NCBI GenBank assembly: GCA_039932395.1
Contig: JBDTQB010000097.1
Location: 1 to 14,333 of the forward strand
Length of the DNA: 14,333 bases
Origin: JAGNNV01 sp039932395
Lineage (GTDB): Bacteria; Acidobacteriota; Vicinamibacteria; Fen-336; JAGNNV01
Reading direction: 5' to 3'
Shown piece after piece: positions 1-8,512 of this stretch. The translations under genes were made by a program, and so were the position numbers. Below the pieces are notes generated by a model, which had not been told where the DNA came from, made no database searches, and saw nothing but the letters and a program-made list of their open reading frames with translations. Numbering within the stretch: position 1 is the stretch's first letter; the number at the start of each line of letters is the position of its first letter.

Positions 1-634
1 TTTTCCAGTCGACGATGCGCACGCGGCCACGCTCGTCACGGAAGGCGAGGTCCATGCGTAGGAAGACGGGAACATCGCCCACGTGGAACGACACGAGTTC
101 TTCCATCGACAGCCACGCCGTCCGCTTCACCTTGAAGGCTTCGCGCAGCGTGGGCGACTTGAAGAAGTTCCGCATCGAGCGCATGACGATGCCGACCAGG
201 ATCTTCTTATCTTCCTGCTCGATGGGTTGGAGGTACTCGTGCTCGAAGAGGCGGAAGCCGTTGGTGCCGCCTTCGCTTTCCTTCCATTCCTTGAGCATGC
301 GTTCGTGAACCACCGCCCGGATCAGCGCTTCCTGAACCGCTGGTTCTGGAATGGAATCGTTGACGCGCAGAAAGTCCTCGATCGTTTCGTGAACCACCGA
401 TCCGGCCCACAACGCGAGGGCGGAGAGCTGCTTCAGCCGCTGAACTTCAGGGTCGTCGATGATTCCGTAGTACGAGTAGTAATACTTGCGCGGGCACGTC
501 GCAAACGTGTCGTGGCGGGAGGACGACCACGCAAACGCGCGCACGTCACGCCGTGTCTCTTCGGCTTTCTCGGAGAAGGCAGGCGCCTCGGCCACTGTCG
601 AAGGGGCGGGAACGAGAGGCGTCGTCGAACTCAA
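1..634 (-). CDS. RecB-family PD-(D/E)XK nuclease, partial (C-terminus beyond the left edge)
   Basis: The visible 211 residues form a stand-alone RecB-type nuclease domain of the PDDEXK_1 / COG2887 type. Near the N-terminus there is a conserved block with Cys47 (F-A-T-C-P-R-K-Y-Y-Y), the type of block that in AddB and Cas4 relatives carries the first Fe-S cysteine. Next come the G-x-x-x-H-E motif with His82, Asp195 in R-M-D-L-A-F, and Asp209-Trp-Lys211 at the window edge. These are the metal-binding and catalytic positions, so the enzyme looks active. I chose the TTG at 634-632 because it overlaps the addA stop as TTGA, like other 4-base overlaps here, and has AGGTGG just upstream. A GTG at 595-593 is the alternative. 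It lies last in the visible folC-addB-addA operon, so a role in end processing with AddAB is inferred. Any further Fe-S cysteines and the QxxxY motif would lie outside the window. Confidence 0.8.
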   Translation of the reverse strand, partial: MSSTTPLVPAPSTVAEAPAFSEKAEETRRDVRAFAWSSSRHDTFATCPRKYYYSYYGIIDDPEVQRLKQLSALALWAGSVVHETIEDFLRVNDSIPEPAVQEALIRAVVHERMLKEWKESEGGTNGFRLFEHEYLQPIEQEDKKILVGIVMRSMRNFFKSPTLREAFKVKRTAWLSMEELVSFHVGDVPVFLRMDLAFRDERGRVRIVDWK

Positions 635-3600
635 ACCGCCACCTGCCGTCCAAGCGATGTGAACAAGACGAAGCGACGCGATTGATGCGAATCGGAGGCG
701 AGAGCGAGACCGCGCGCGTAGCGCCGCAGTTGCGCCGCATGATGGGAGGCTTGAGCGAGCACCTGATCCTCACTGATTGCTTCGGTTTTGTAGTCGACCA
801 CCACCCAACCCTTCTCATCTTCAAACGCCAGATCGCAGACACCTTCGAGAAGGCGATCTTCCTCCACGTAGCTGATCGGCACTTCACGAAAGACCCGGGC
901 CGCCCTCGCCGCCTCGCGCATGATGGGCAGAGACAACGCGGCTTCCGCCTGAGCTTCGGCGCGGGCGACCGCTTCCTTGGTAAGAGGGAAAGCAGGAGCC
1001 AGCGCAGGCGCGATCTTGCGCACGGATTCGGGCTTGGAGAAGTCGGCGAGTTCGAGCAGGCGATGCACGAAGGAACCGAAGACGCGTCCCACGAACTCCG
1101 GCGGTTCAACCGCCGCGGGCGACTCACGGGCGGCATCCTCGCGCACCGGAACGGGGGACAAGGTGATCTCGGACGCGGCGGCGATGAGTGCCGCGCGTCG
1201 CGCTCGGAATCCGCTGAGATCGCTCGGCATCTCTTCGCCTGGACCTTCGACGTAGTTTTCGGGCGGCTCATCCGGAAGCTTCACGGCACCCGCATCAAGA
1301 TTCACCAGATCCGGGCTGGGAATCGAAATCTCTTTGGCGATGTCGTGCCAGAAATCGCCGACCCGCTCGGTCGCCGGTGGAATAGGAACCACCAGCCAGT
1401 CGCGGGCGCGCGTGGCCGCCACGTAGCGAAGGCGATGCGTTTCTTCACGCAATCGCGCTTCTTCCTTCAGGGCCAGCACGTCCCAATCGGGCGCCTGACA
1501 GTCCTTCACGAAACCTAGCGCGATCTTGCCTTCCTCACGAAGCGGAACGCTGTCGACTCGCGGGATGATCTTGTCCATCGAGTCGTAGAGAACCACGATC
1601 GGCGCTTCGAGACCTTTGGCTTTGTGGATGGTCATGATGCGCACGGTGTGCGGATCGCCAGGACGTGACGACGGAAGGTCCGGCTCTTCGCCCGCTCCAT
1701 CGAGACGATTCGCGAGAAGAAGATTGAAGCCGCGCAGGGTCAGCAGGCCAAGCGACTCGGCCTGACGCGCGAGATGAACCACCTTGCGCAGATTGGAGAT
1801 GCGAGGCTGGGCGCGCGCGGTGGATCCGCGTTCGGTCGCGTGCAGGGCGGCGAAGATCGATGTCTCATCGAAGAGGCGTTCGATCAGCGCGGCCGGCGGC
1901 AGCTTCGTTCGATCTTCATAGAGTCTGCGTAAGAGATACAGCGCGCGGCCCACTTCGTCGGTCGCGGGCTCGGCTTGAAGGATCGACAACTCGCGGCCTT
2001 CAAAACGCCACTCGGCGATCGCACGATCAGACACACCGAAGAAGGACGAACGCAGCGCAGCCACAAGGCTTGTGGTGTCGGATGGATCATCGACCGCGCG
2101 GAGAACCGCGTGGGTTTCCACAACTTCAGAACGCAGGAAGAAGGATCGACCGCCGTCCACCACGAACGGAACGGACGCCCGCTCCAGCGCCTGCTCAAGC
2201 GGGCGGATCTGAGTCAGCCGACGAGCCAGGATCAGCACGTCGCCGGCGCGGCTCTTGCGGGTGGATCCGCCGTCGCGCACCTGCAACGTTCCGTTCTGCG
2301 CGGCCGCTACAAACGCGGCAATGGCGCTCGCCTCCGCTTCAAGGACAGAGGAATCGGCTTCTTGCGGAACCGTGAACTTGAGGGCGAGCAGGCTCGGCTC
2401 ATCGGGAATGTGGGGACTCGCGGCGAGCGGCTCGTAGTCAGGCTGACCGTAGGCACTCTTCTTGATGGTGTTGCTGAAGAAGCGGTTGACGAAGCGAAGG
2501 ATGGCGGGTGTCGAGCGGAAGTTCTGGGTCAGTGAAACCAGTTCGACACCGGGGCGCGTTTTCGCTGCCTCGCAGGCAGCCGCGAAGATCGACGCATCAG
2601 CGCGACGGAAGCGGTAGATCGATTGCTTCGGATCGCCCACCACGACATAAGACGCGGGCCCGATCGAGTCATCTTCGGCCGACGTGGAAGAAACGCCGGC
2701 CAGTATTTCGATGATCTCCACCTGGAGCGGATCGGTGTCCTGATATTCATCGACGATGATCGCGCGATACTTGCGACGGAAGTACGAACGCAGCGAAGCG
2801 TTCTTACGCAGCGCCTCAGCCGCTTTCACCAGGAGGTCCACGTAGTCGAGCACGCCGGCTTCGCTCTTGCGCCGCTCATAGATGACCAGAACGCCCTGAA
2901 GCGCCGTCACGAGGCCGCTGTAGAAGGAAGCGTTCTTTTCCTTCTCCCAGGTGGCGGCGCGATCGGCGATCTCCTGAGTCAGTGCGCGACATTCGTCGAA
3001 GGCTTCATCGGCCTTCCACAGACGCTTGTTGCCCAGTCCCTTGCGGACGCGCAACGCCTTGAGCGCCACGATCAGATCGGGATCAGCGAGACCGGCTGTC
3101 TTTTCGATGTCCTCGGCCAGCAACTTCACCGCGACGACCATGGTGTCGGCTTCGGGCTTGCCCTCAACCAGCTCCTTCCCGCGTGCGATCTTCGCGGCGA
3201 ACCAATCTCGCACCGGGCGCGGATCCACACCGACATGGCCGATGTGCGGCTGCAGATCGCGCTGCCACACCAGGCGACGAGCGAGTTTCCGCAGTGTCAT
3301 CGGATCGCCGATGGGCGACGTCTTCTCCAGCGGAATGCGAGAGAGGATCACCGCTTCAAGCAGATCGTCGTAGCCGGTGAGGCGGTCCTGGAGCCACTCT
3401 TCCCAGGCTTCTTCAAAGATGAAGTCGGACAGCGCTTCGTCGGCCACTCGGAAGCCGGGCGTGACGCCCGCTTCGAGGGGGCGTTCTTGAAGCATCGCCG
3501 TGCAGAGCGCGTGGATGGTGGAGACCTGCGCGCGTTCGATGGTGGCGAGACCGTCGCTTGCGCGTGCAATCACCGCCGCGTCTTTGGCTTCGGCGCGGGC

Positions 3601-3834
3601 GCGTTCCAGCGCATCCCGCAGACGAAGCTTCAATGTGGTCGCAGCGTTCTCGGTGAAAGTCACGGCCGCGATCTGCTCAAGTTTGAGAAAGCCAGTCAGG
3701 ACGATGTTGACCATGCGATCGACCAGCAGCGTGGTCTTGCCCGTCCCAGCACCCGCCGAGATGACGAAGCTGGTACGGAGTTCCGAGCGGACGCGCTCGC
3801 GAACCGCTTCGTCTTGAGGGATCAACTCGCTCAT
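631..3834 (-). CDS. addA: AddA-type UvrD/RecB-like helicase-nuclease
   Basis: This 1067-residue protein is predicted to be the motor and nuclease subunit of an AddAB double-strand-break resection complex in the cytoplasm. All superfamily 1A helicase motifs are visible: Walker A A-G-A-G-T-G-K-T-T at about 27-35, Ia A-V-T-F-T-E-N-A-A, Walker B V-D-E-Y-Q-D near 361-366, III G-D-P-K-Q-S-I-Y-R-F-R, IV Q-N-F-R-S, V T-I-H-K-A-K-G-L-E near 734, and VI Y-V-A-A-T-R-A-R-D near 803. The C-terminus is a RecB-type nuclease with His924, Asp1001, Asp1014-Tyr-Lys1016 and Gln1035-x3-Tyr1039, so both activities look intact. It is a little shorter than Bacillus AddA (about 1230 residues). Its ATG overlaps the addB stop as ATGA, and its stop overlaps the next nuclease gene. 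RecB is an alternative label, but the AddB-like neighbour with an Fe-S nuclease argues for AddA. Confidence 0.92.
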   Translation of the reverse strand: MSELIPQDEAVRERVRSELRTSFVISAGAGTGKTTLLVDRMVNIVLTGFLKLEQIAAVTFTENAATTLKLRLRDALERARAEAKDAAVIARASDGLATIERAQVSTIHALCTAMLQERPLEAGVTPGFRVADEALSDFIFEEAWEEWLQDRLTGYDDLLEAVILSRIPLEKTSPIGDPMTLRKLARRLVWQRDLQPHIGHVGVDPRPVRDWFAAKIARGKELVEGKPEADTMVVAVKLLAEDIEKTAGLADPDLIVALKALRVRKGLGNKRLWKADEAFDECRALTQEIADRAATWEKEKNASFYSGLVTALQGVLVIYERRKSEAGVLDYVDLLVKAAEALRKNASLRSYFRRKYRAIIVDEYQDTDPLQVEIIEILAGVSSTSAEDDSIGPASYVVVGDPKQSIYRFRRADASIFAAACEAAKTRPGVELVSLTQNFRSTPAILRFVNRFFSNTIKKSAYGQPDYEPLAASPHIPDEPSLLALKFTVPQEADSSVLEAEASAIAAFVAAAQNGTLQVRDGGSTRKSRAGDVLILARRLTQIRPLEQALERASVPFVVDGGRSFFLRSEVVETHAVLRAVDDPSDTTSLVAALRSSFFGVSDRAIAEWRFEGRELSILQAEPATDEVGRALYLLRRLYEDRTKLPPAALIERLFDETSIFAALHATERGSTARAQPRISNLRKVVHLARQAESLGLLTLRGFNLLLANRLDGAGEEPDLPSSRPGDPHTVRIMTIHKAKGLEAPIVVLYDSMDKIIPRVDSVPLREEGKIALGFVKDCQAPDWDVLALKEEARLREETHRLRYVAATRARDWLVVPIPPATERVGDFWHDIAKEISIPSPDLVNLDAGAVKLPDEPPENYVEGPGEEMPSDLSGFRARRAALIAAASEITLSPVPVREDAARESPAAVEPPEFVGRVFGSFVHRLLELADFSKPESVRKIAPALAPAFPLTKEAVARAEAQAEAALSLPIMREAARAARVFREVPISYVEEDRLLEGVCDLAFEDEKGWVVVDYKTEAISEDQVLAQASHHAAQLRRYARGLALASDSHQSRRFVLFTSLGRQVAV

Positions 3835-6800
3835 GCGAACTGTTTCAACTCCGCCACCTTGCGTGCGAGCGGGTCGTGAATGCGGCGGCGGCGCTTGCGT
3901 CCTTCGAGAACGGCGGTAGGACCGCAGACCGATGCAAAGTCGCAGAACGTGCAGGCCGACGGCTCCTGCATGAAGACGCCGTGACCCATCAGATCGGCGA
4001 TACGCAGCAAAAGCGCACGGAACGTGGCTGAAGTCGCATTCGCTGGCTTGAAGGCCACCTGCCGTCCGGCGTTGACGTAGTCGAGGAACGCTTCGACCAC
4101 CTTCTCGCCAGGGAAGATCTCCTGCGCGGCCAGAATGTAGAAAGGGATCTGAAGTTGTCGGCCGCCCTTGAAGAGCGAGCCATCCGCATCGGGGGGGGCT
4201 TTGCCGGTCTTGTAGTCGCGCAGCACCAGGCCGCCGCCTTCGGCGGCATCGATCCGATCAATACGATCGATCTGGCCGGAAATCTTCAACGAGGTGCCGT
4301 CGTCGAGTCCGATCTCGACGGGCAGGGCGCGATGCGGCTCGTTTGTATTCGATGTGCGATACGGCATCCCGAACGAGACTTCGAAATGGGCTGGCGTCGT
4401 CTTGCGGCTGCGGTAGTTCTCGGCTTCGCGCGTCAGCCAATCCGTCAGCATGTTCAGGAAGACTTTCTTTTCGGCTCGCCAGAGCAGGATCAGACGCGGA
4501 GGGGAACCCTCGACCCAGGCTTCGAGACGTTCGTCGCCCAACTGAAGCAAACGGGCGCGTTCTTCATCTGTATTGCGGATCGGCAACGTGCCCGCGTCGC
4601 GACACTCACGCAGGAACAGCTCGGCCACTTCGTGGAAGAGGGTTCCTTTTTCCAGCGGATCGAGCTTGCGGCGCTCTTCGGGTTCGATCGCGGGTTCGAG
4701 CCTCAGCACATAGCGAAGGAAGTAGCGGAAGCCGCACTCGCCGAAGGCCGCAATACGACTGGCGGAAATAGCCTGGCCGCTCTTGATGGGATCCAGTTTG
4801 GGATGTGTGTCCTCCCCTTCGCGTCCAACCAGACCATCGAAAGGCGACAAGCGTCTCGCGCCGCGGCCGCGAGAGAGGTCGTGTGCTGCTTGAAGAAAGG
4901 GACGATCTGCCGCGAGCCAGCCAACCGCCTGAAGACCATAGCGCGACACGACTTCGGTATCGCGCTCGCCCAGGTCGATGCTCAGCTCCATGTCGGTGCG
5001 GCCGTCTTCGTCTTCCTGGACGATCTTGTGAAGATCGTCCGCGGTCACCGCGATGCCCTTCGATGCCTGCAACGCTGCCATCAGAAAGAGTGACGGAAGG
5101 CGCTCGCGTCCGGTCTGTTCATCGGCGCGCGGATAGGAAAGGACCAGCGACTCCTCGGCCTGCCGAAGGGTGCGCGTGAACATGCGGCGCGTCTGCGCCA
5201 CGCGTGTCTCCGTGGTCGGGAGAGACAGTCCACCCGCGATCACCGTCGGCGCGGGGGCCTCATCAAAAAGGCTGAGCTGCGCGACCGGCTTCGGCTTGGG
5301 TGCGGCGGCGATCGCTTCATCTGTGAGCAGCTTGCGCTCATGATCGAGAAGGAACGGATCCGGCCGGAAGACTCCGGGAAAACGTCCTTCAACAAGTCCG
5401 AGAAAGGCCACGAACTGGAAGCGGCTCCCAGAGAGGGCTTCGGGTGAGCCGACGTGGACACCGATGCGAGAGCGTTCTTCGAGAGGCCGTCTTTTGCGGT
5501 CGAACTGAGCCTCGATCACGGACAGGACGCGGTCGAAGCCCACCGCCTGCGAAACCGCGGAGAGGGCGGAGATCTCTTCGAGGGTTTCGTAGACGAGCTG
5601 AAGCTCCGTCCGCTCCATCTCGTTGGTTGGACGGATCCAGTCGAGGCAAAGCGCCAGCAGATGCGTCGACCACTGATCAAGGGTCAACTTCTGGCTGGTG
5701 AAGGCCAGGCTGTCGTTGAGCTTCTCGATCAACACGCGAAGAGCCTTTGCGGCTGCGACACGTCGGCCGCGCGACGAGATATGGGTGACGCTTGGGGAAG
5801 CGCTCTTGCCCGGCTTCTGTTCTTCCTTAATGAAGTGATCCAGCGCCTTGCGAAAACGATCGATGCCCGAGACGACCTTGAGTTCTCGGGTGATCTGGTC
5901 AAAGGCGGAGGGGTGAGGCGGCTCGTCGACACCGGTTTTCTCCGCCAGGGGAACAGGAGCGAAGGTCAGAAATTCGAGGAGTGCCCCGCGGTCAAAGTCT
6001 CTGGAAGCAAGCAACAGCAGGAACGATCGGGCCATGCGACCTGTGGCGAGCGGCAAGGAAGGATGCAGCTTGAAGGGAATACGCGCGCGGCTGAACAAGT
6101 CCACCACGATCGGCGCGTAAACATCGGCCTGCGGAATCACCACCGCCATCTCGTCGAACGCAGTGCCCTTCTGCGCCGCTTTTAAGATGAGACGGGCGAT
6201 GGAGCGCACTTCGCTCGCTTCACCCGGCGCGGTGATCCAGGAGACGACGGAGGTGGGCGGCTCGATCGACGACTCGACCGTTGCGGGTCGAGGGCTCGGT
6301 GCGTGAAAGAGGGCGTCGGTGAGACGAAGAATTTCGTCGCTCGCGCGGCGGGCGACGGGAGCGAACATGGTTTCGGCCCATGTCACGGTGGGAATGCCAC
6401 CTTCGTCTGCCTGTTCGGCGAACGAGCCGGGCGTATTCGCGTCTCCGTCTGAAATACGTCGCGCCCCGAAGCGCATCGCGAGCGTGCTCAGAAAGCGGAA
6501 TTCGTCGGCGCGCGGTTCGAGATCAGGCGAAAAAAGAATCGTGGTCCCCTCGAGAAACGGCGCATCCACAACTTCCGCCTCGGAATACAGGCGCGTCTCA
6601 TCAAAGAACTTCGTTTCGATGTCGTTGTGATAGCGCTCGTAGATGGATGCGATGGCGAGCAGGCGTGACCTGTCTTCAAGGCTCTTGCTGCGCTCACCCA
6701 GACGACGCACCGCAGTGGGCCGGATGGAGGCGGCGCGCAGGTCTTCAAGAGTCCGAGCCAGAACACGCGCGACCGGAGCCTCGGGCAGGCCAGGCTTGAG

Positions 6801-7031
6801 AAGCTCCGGATGCGACGCCAGGAGCTTGGCGGAGAGCATGGCGCCGTGTCCCGTTCCCCAGGCCATCAAACCTTTGGCGTGACACACGGACTCCGCCATC
6901 TTCGCGGCGAGATCGCGCGGTCGGACCGCAGAAATGGCGGCCATCGCCCGCTTCTCGCGCGCCAGGCGACGGAGAAGGATCTGACCCGCCGACACCGAGG
7001 GCACGACAAGCAAAGTGGGGGTAAGCGGCAT
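3831..7031 (-). CDS. addB: AddB-type Fe-S nuclease subunit with degenerate helicase domain
   Basis: This 1066-residue protein is the likely AddB partner of the adjacent AddA. The N-terminus (L-L-V-V-P-S-V-S-A-G-Q) sits where a P-loop would be but lacks GKT, so ATP binding there is probably lost and the N-terminal half would be structural or recognise DNA. The C-terminal nuclease is well preserved: E-C-G-F-R-Y-F-L-R-Y with Cys766, His800 in F-H-E-V, Asp922 in G-Q-I-D, and Asp939-Tyr-Lys941. The last part holds Cys1027-x2-Cys1030-x5-Cys1036. Together with Cys766 this is the four-cysteine layout of the AddB/Cas4 Fe-S cluster nucleases. The gene follows folC after 38 bp with no clear Shine-Dalgarno before the ATG. 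Its TGA overlaps the addA ATG. A run of eight C in the coding strand follows the catalytic DYK. Length is close to Bacillus AddB (about 1166). Confidence 0.9.
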   Translation of the reverse strand: MPLTPTLLVVPSVSAGQILLRRLAREKRAMAAISAVRPRDLAAKMAESVCHAKGLMAWGTGHGAMLSAKLLASHPELLKPGLPEAPVARVLARTLEDLRAASIRPTAVRRLGERSKSLEDRSRLLAIASIYERYHNDIETKFFDETRLYSEAEVVDAPFLEGTTILFSPDLEPRADEFRFLSTLAMRFGARRISDGDANTPGSFAEQADEGGIPTVTWAETMFAPVARRASDEILRLTDALFHAPSPRPATVESSIEPPTSVVSWITAPGEASEVRSIARLILKAAQKGTAFDEMAVVIPQADVYAPIVVDLFSRARIPFKLHPSLPLATGRMARSFLLLLASRDFDRGALLEFLTFAPVPLAEKTGVDEPPHPSAFDQITRELKVVSGIDRFRKALDHFIKEEQKPGKSASPSVTHISSRGRRVAAAKALRVLIEKLNDSLAFTSQKLTLDQWSTHLLALCLDWIRPTNEMERTELQLVYETLEEISALSAVSQAVGFDRVLSVIEAQFDRKRRPLEERSRIGVHVGSPEALSGSRFQFVAFLGLVEGRFPGVFRPDPFLLDHERKLLTDEAIAAAPKPKPVAQLSLFDEAPAPTVIAGGLSLPTTETRVAQTRRMFTRTLRQAEESLVLSYPRADEQTGRERLPSLFLMAALQASKGIAVTADDLHKIVQEDEDGRTDMELSIDLGERDTEVVSRYGLQAVGWLAADRPFLQAAHDLSRGRGARRLSPFDGLVGREGEDTHPKLDPIKSGQAISASRIAAFGECGFRYFLRYVLRLEPAIEPEERRKLDPLEKGTLFHEVAELFLRECRDAGTLPIRNTDEERARLLQLGDERLEAWVEGSPPRLILLWRAEKKVFLNMLTDWLTREAENYRSRKTTPAHFEVSFGMPYRTSNTNEPHRALPVEIGLDDGTSLKISGQIDRIDRIDAAEGGGLVLRDYKTGKAPPDADGSLFKGGRQLQIPFYILAAQEIFPGEKVVEAFLDYVNAGRQVAFKPANATSATFRALLLRIADLMGHGVFMQEPSACTFCDFASVCGPTAVLEGRKRRRRIHDPLARKVAELKQFA
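4191..4198. repeat. 8-base G/C homopolymer inside addB
   Basis: Eight G on the plus strand are eight C in the addB sense strand and encode the Ala-Pro-Pro that follows D-Y-K-T-G-K. A one-base slip here would remove the last ~120 residues in frame, including the three clustered Fe-S cysteines. It may be only a high-GC codon effect. Confidence 0.9.
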
Positions 7032-7042
7032 GCCGGTTGGAG

Positions 7043-7058
7043 GGTCGATGATACGACC
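7043..7058 (-). repeat. Small inverted repeat in the folC-addB spacer
   Basis: GGTCG and CGACC can pair as a 5-bp stem around a 6-base loop, within the 38-bp gap between the folC stop and the addB start. No U-run follows, so it is not a convincing terminator. It might stabilise or punctuate the message, or be chance. Confidence 0.3.
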
Positions 7059-7069
7059 TGCCTCAGGGC

Positions 7070-8341
7070 TTACCCGTTCGTGTCAACCAATCGCTTCCGC
7101 ACCGCGCCCACCAGGTACAGACTTCCCGCCACCACGACGGTCTCCCCCGGCCGCGCCAGCCGCTTCGCCTTACTCAGCGCCCGCGTGATGGACGGTTCTT
7201 CAACCACCGTTTTGCCGAGATGTTTCGCGATGTCCGCAAGAAAGAACGTCGTCGCGGCCCGGGTCATCCGAACGCGCGTGGCGATCACGAGGCGTGCGGC
7301 GGGAAAGATCTCCGCCGCCATCTCGCGAACGTGTTTGTCGCGCATCGCTCCAAAGACAAGGATGTATTTCGCCTTCGTCTCCTTCAGATATGCCGCAAGC
7401 GCTTTGGCACCCGCCGGGTTGTGCGCGCCGTCGAGAAGGAGCTTGGGGCGGCCGACGAAGGACTCGAGCCTTCCGGGCCAGACCGCGTCGTTGATCGCAG
7501 CAACGGCGTTTGTGAGATCGAACGCGACGCCCGCCTCGGCGAGCGCTTCCAAAGTTCGGATCGCCACCAGCACATTGGCCCGTTGGTGGGCGCCGGGCAG
7601 GGGCTTCACGCTCTTGAAGAGATGAGAAGGCGTCCGAACCGTGAAGCCAGTAGGCGTGGAGCGCACGGTCACACCGCCGAAGGCACGGACGACCGGAGCG
7701 GAGAGGGTCTTGGCCCTTTTCAAGATGGCGACTTGCGCTCCAGCGTCCATCGGACCCAGTACGACAGTGCGCTTCTTCCGAATCACGCCCGCCTTCTCCG
7801 CCGCGATCGCCGGAAGCGTGTGACCGAGGAATTCTTCGTGGTCGAAATCGATGCTCACAATGGCGGAGACCAGAGGATCCGCGACGTTGGTCGCATCGAG
7901 CCTGCCGCCCAGGCCCACCTCCAACACCGCAACATCGACCTTCTGTTTCCGGAAATGGAGGAAGGCGACCGCGGTCAGGATCTCGAAGTGATTCGGATGG
8001 TTCTTGATGACCCCGCGTCGCTTCAGCGCCTCCGCGGCATCCCGAACTTCAAGGACGAGTCGCTCGAACTCCGCGTTGCCGATGTTCTGGCCGGAGACGG
8101 TGATGCGTTCGCGGATGTCGATCAGGTGCGGCGAGGTGTAGCGCCCCACCTTCAGACCGGCGGCGCGGAGCGCTGTATCCAGATAGGCGCTGACCGAGCC
8201 CTTTCCGTTGGTCCCGGCGATCAGAACGCTCCTGAACGCCTTCTCAGGGTGGCCAAGTTCACGAACCAGACCCTTCATGGTCTGGAGACCGAACTTCGTC
8301 CCCAGCCAGGATCTCGATCGGAGGTAGGCGCGCGCGGTCAC
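7070..8341 (-). CDS. folC: Bifunctional dihydrofolate synthase / folylpolyglutamate synthase
   Basis: This 423-residue protein is a Mur-ligase-family FolC. It adds L-glutamate to dihydropteroate and to folates, using ATP, in the cytoplasm. The ATP loop A-G-T-N-G-K-G-S lies at 42-49, followed by the FolC signature Y-T-S-P-H-L-I-D-I-R-E-R-I from 68. The E-V-G-L-G-G-R-L-D-A-T-N block is near 140-152, and L-L-L-D-G-A-H-N-P is near 300-308. Length is normal for the family. The start is GTG at 8341: the frame has a TAG only four codons upstream, and the family-typical N-terminus begins at once. No good Shine-Dalgarno is visible. It is the first gene of the minus-strand operon with addB and addA and is transcribed away from mraZ. 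A housekeeping gene heading a DNA repair operon is a loose functional fit. Folate supply for thymidylate is one speculative link. Confidence 0.93.
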   Translation of the reverse strand: MTARAYLRSRSWLGTKFGLQTMKGLVRELGHPEKAFRSVLIAGTNGKGSVSAYLDTALRAAGLKVGRYTSPHLIDIRERITVSGQNIGNAEFERLVLEVRDAAEALKRRGVIKNHPNHFEILTAVAFLHFRKQKVDVAVLEVGLGGRLDATNVADPLVSAIVSIDFDHEEFLGHTLPAIAAEKAGVIRKKRTVVLGPMDAGAQVAILKRAKTLSAPVVRAFGGVTVRSTPTGFTVRTPSHLFKSVKPLPGAHQRANVLVAIRTLEALAEAGVAFDLTNAVAAINDAVWPGRLESFVGRPKLLLDGAHNPAGAKALAAYLKETKAKYILVFGAMRDKHVREMAAEIFPAARLVIATRVRMTRAATTFFLADIAKHLGKTVVEEPSITRALSKAKRLARPGETVVVAGSLYLVGAVRKRLVDTNG

Positions 8342-8443
8342 GGGGCGCGGATGCTAGCCCCTTCACGCCTTTCATACGGAGTTCCGCTCTGCGGACAGGA
8401 ATGCCCCGAGGCAGGCTCCGCGCTCTGACCCTTCTGCCGCCCA

Positions 8444-8458
8444 GACTCCTTAGGAGTC
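8444..8458. promoter_or_regulatory. Perfect 7-bp inverted repeat in the divergent spacer
   Basis: GACTCCT and AGGAGTC flank one central T. The site lies between the starts of two divergent operons (folC at 8341, mraZ at 8551), and a second palindrome follows it directly. A dimeric regulator site is a reasonable guess. No regulator family is recognised from the sequence. Confidence 0.45.
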
Positions 8459-8470
8459 GGCTGACCAGCC
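8459..8470. promoter_or_regulatory. 5-bp inverted repeat abutting the first palindrome
   Basis: GGCTG and CAGCC flank AC. It begins at the base after the GACTCCT-T-AGGAGTC palindrome ends, giving two symmetric elements in 27 bp. It could be a second operator half, part of a larger RNA fold, or chance in GC-rich DNA. The rest of 8342-8512 shows no coding signal and no strong promoter in either direction. Confidence 0.35.
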
Positions 8471-8512
8471 AGAGATTCCAAAGAGGCTCGGAACGGGCAC
8501 ATTGCAGGTAAA

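Noticed and set aside
83..685. Plus-strand open frame of about 200 residues at the left edge
   Set aside because: The opposite strand encodes the PD-(D/E)XK nuclease with its conserved residues; the plus frame is repetitive in R, H and E without any family signal.
553..1518. Plus-strand open frame of 321 residues opposite the addA nuclease domain
   Set aside because: Antisense shadow of the conserved H, D and DYK nuclease region of addA.
2623..3879. Long plus-strand open frame opposite addA (418 residues)
   Set aside because: It lies wholly antisense to a gene with all helicase motifs, has no recognisable domain, and is the usual high-GC shadow of a long gene.
7220..8428. Plus-strand open frame of 402 residues opposite folC
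   Set aside because: Antisense to a clear FolC, with Arg/Asp/Gly-rich composition and no motif; it also runs across the folC start into the spacer.
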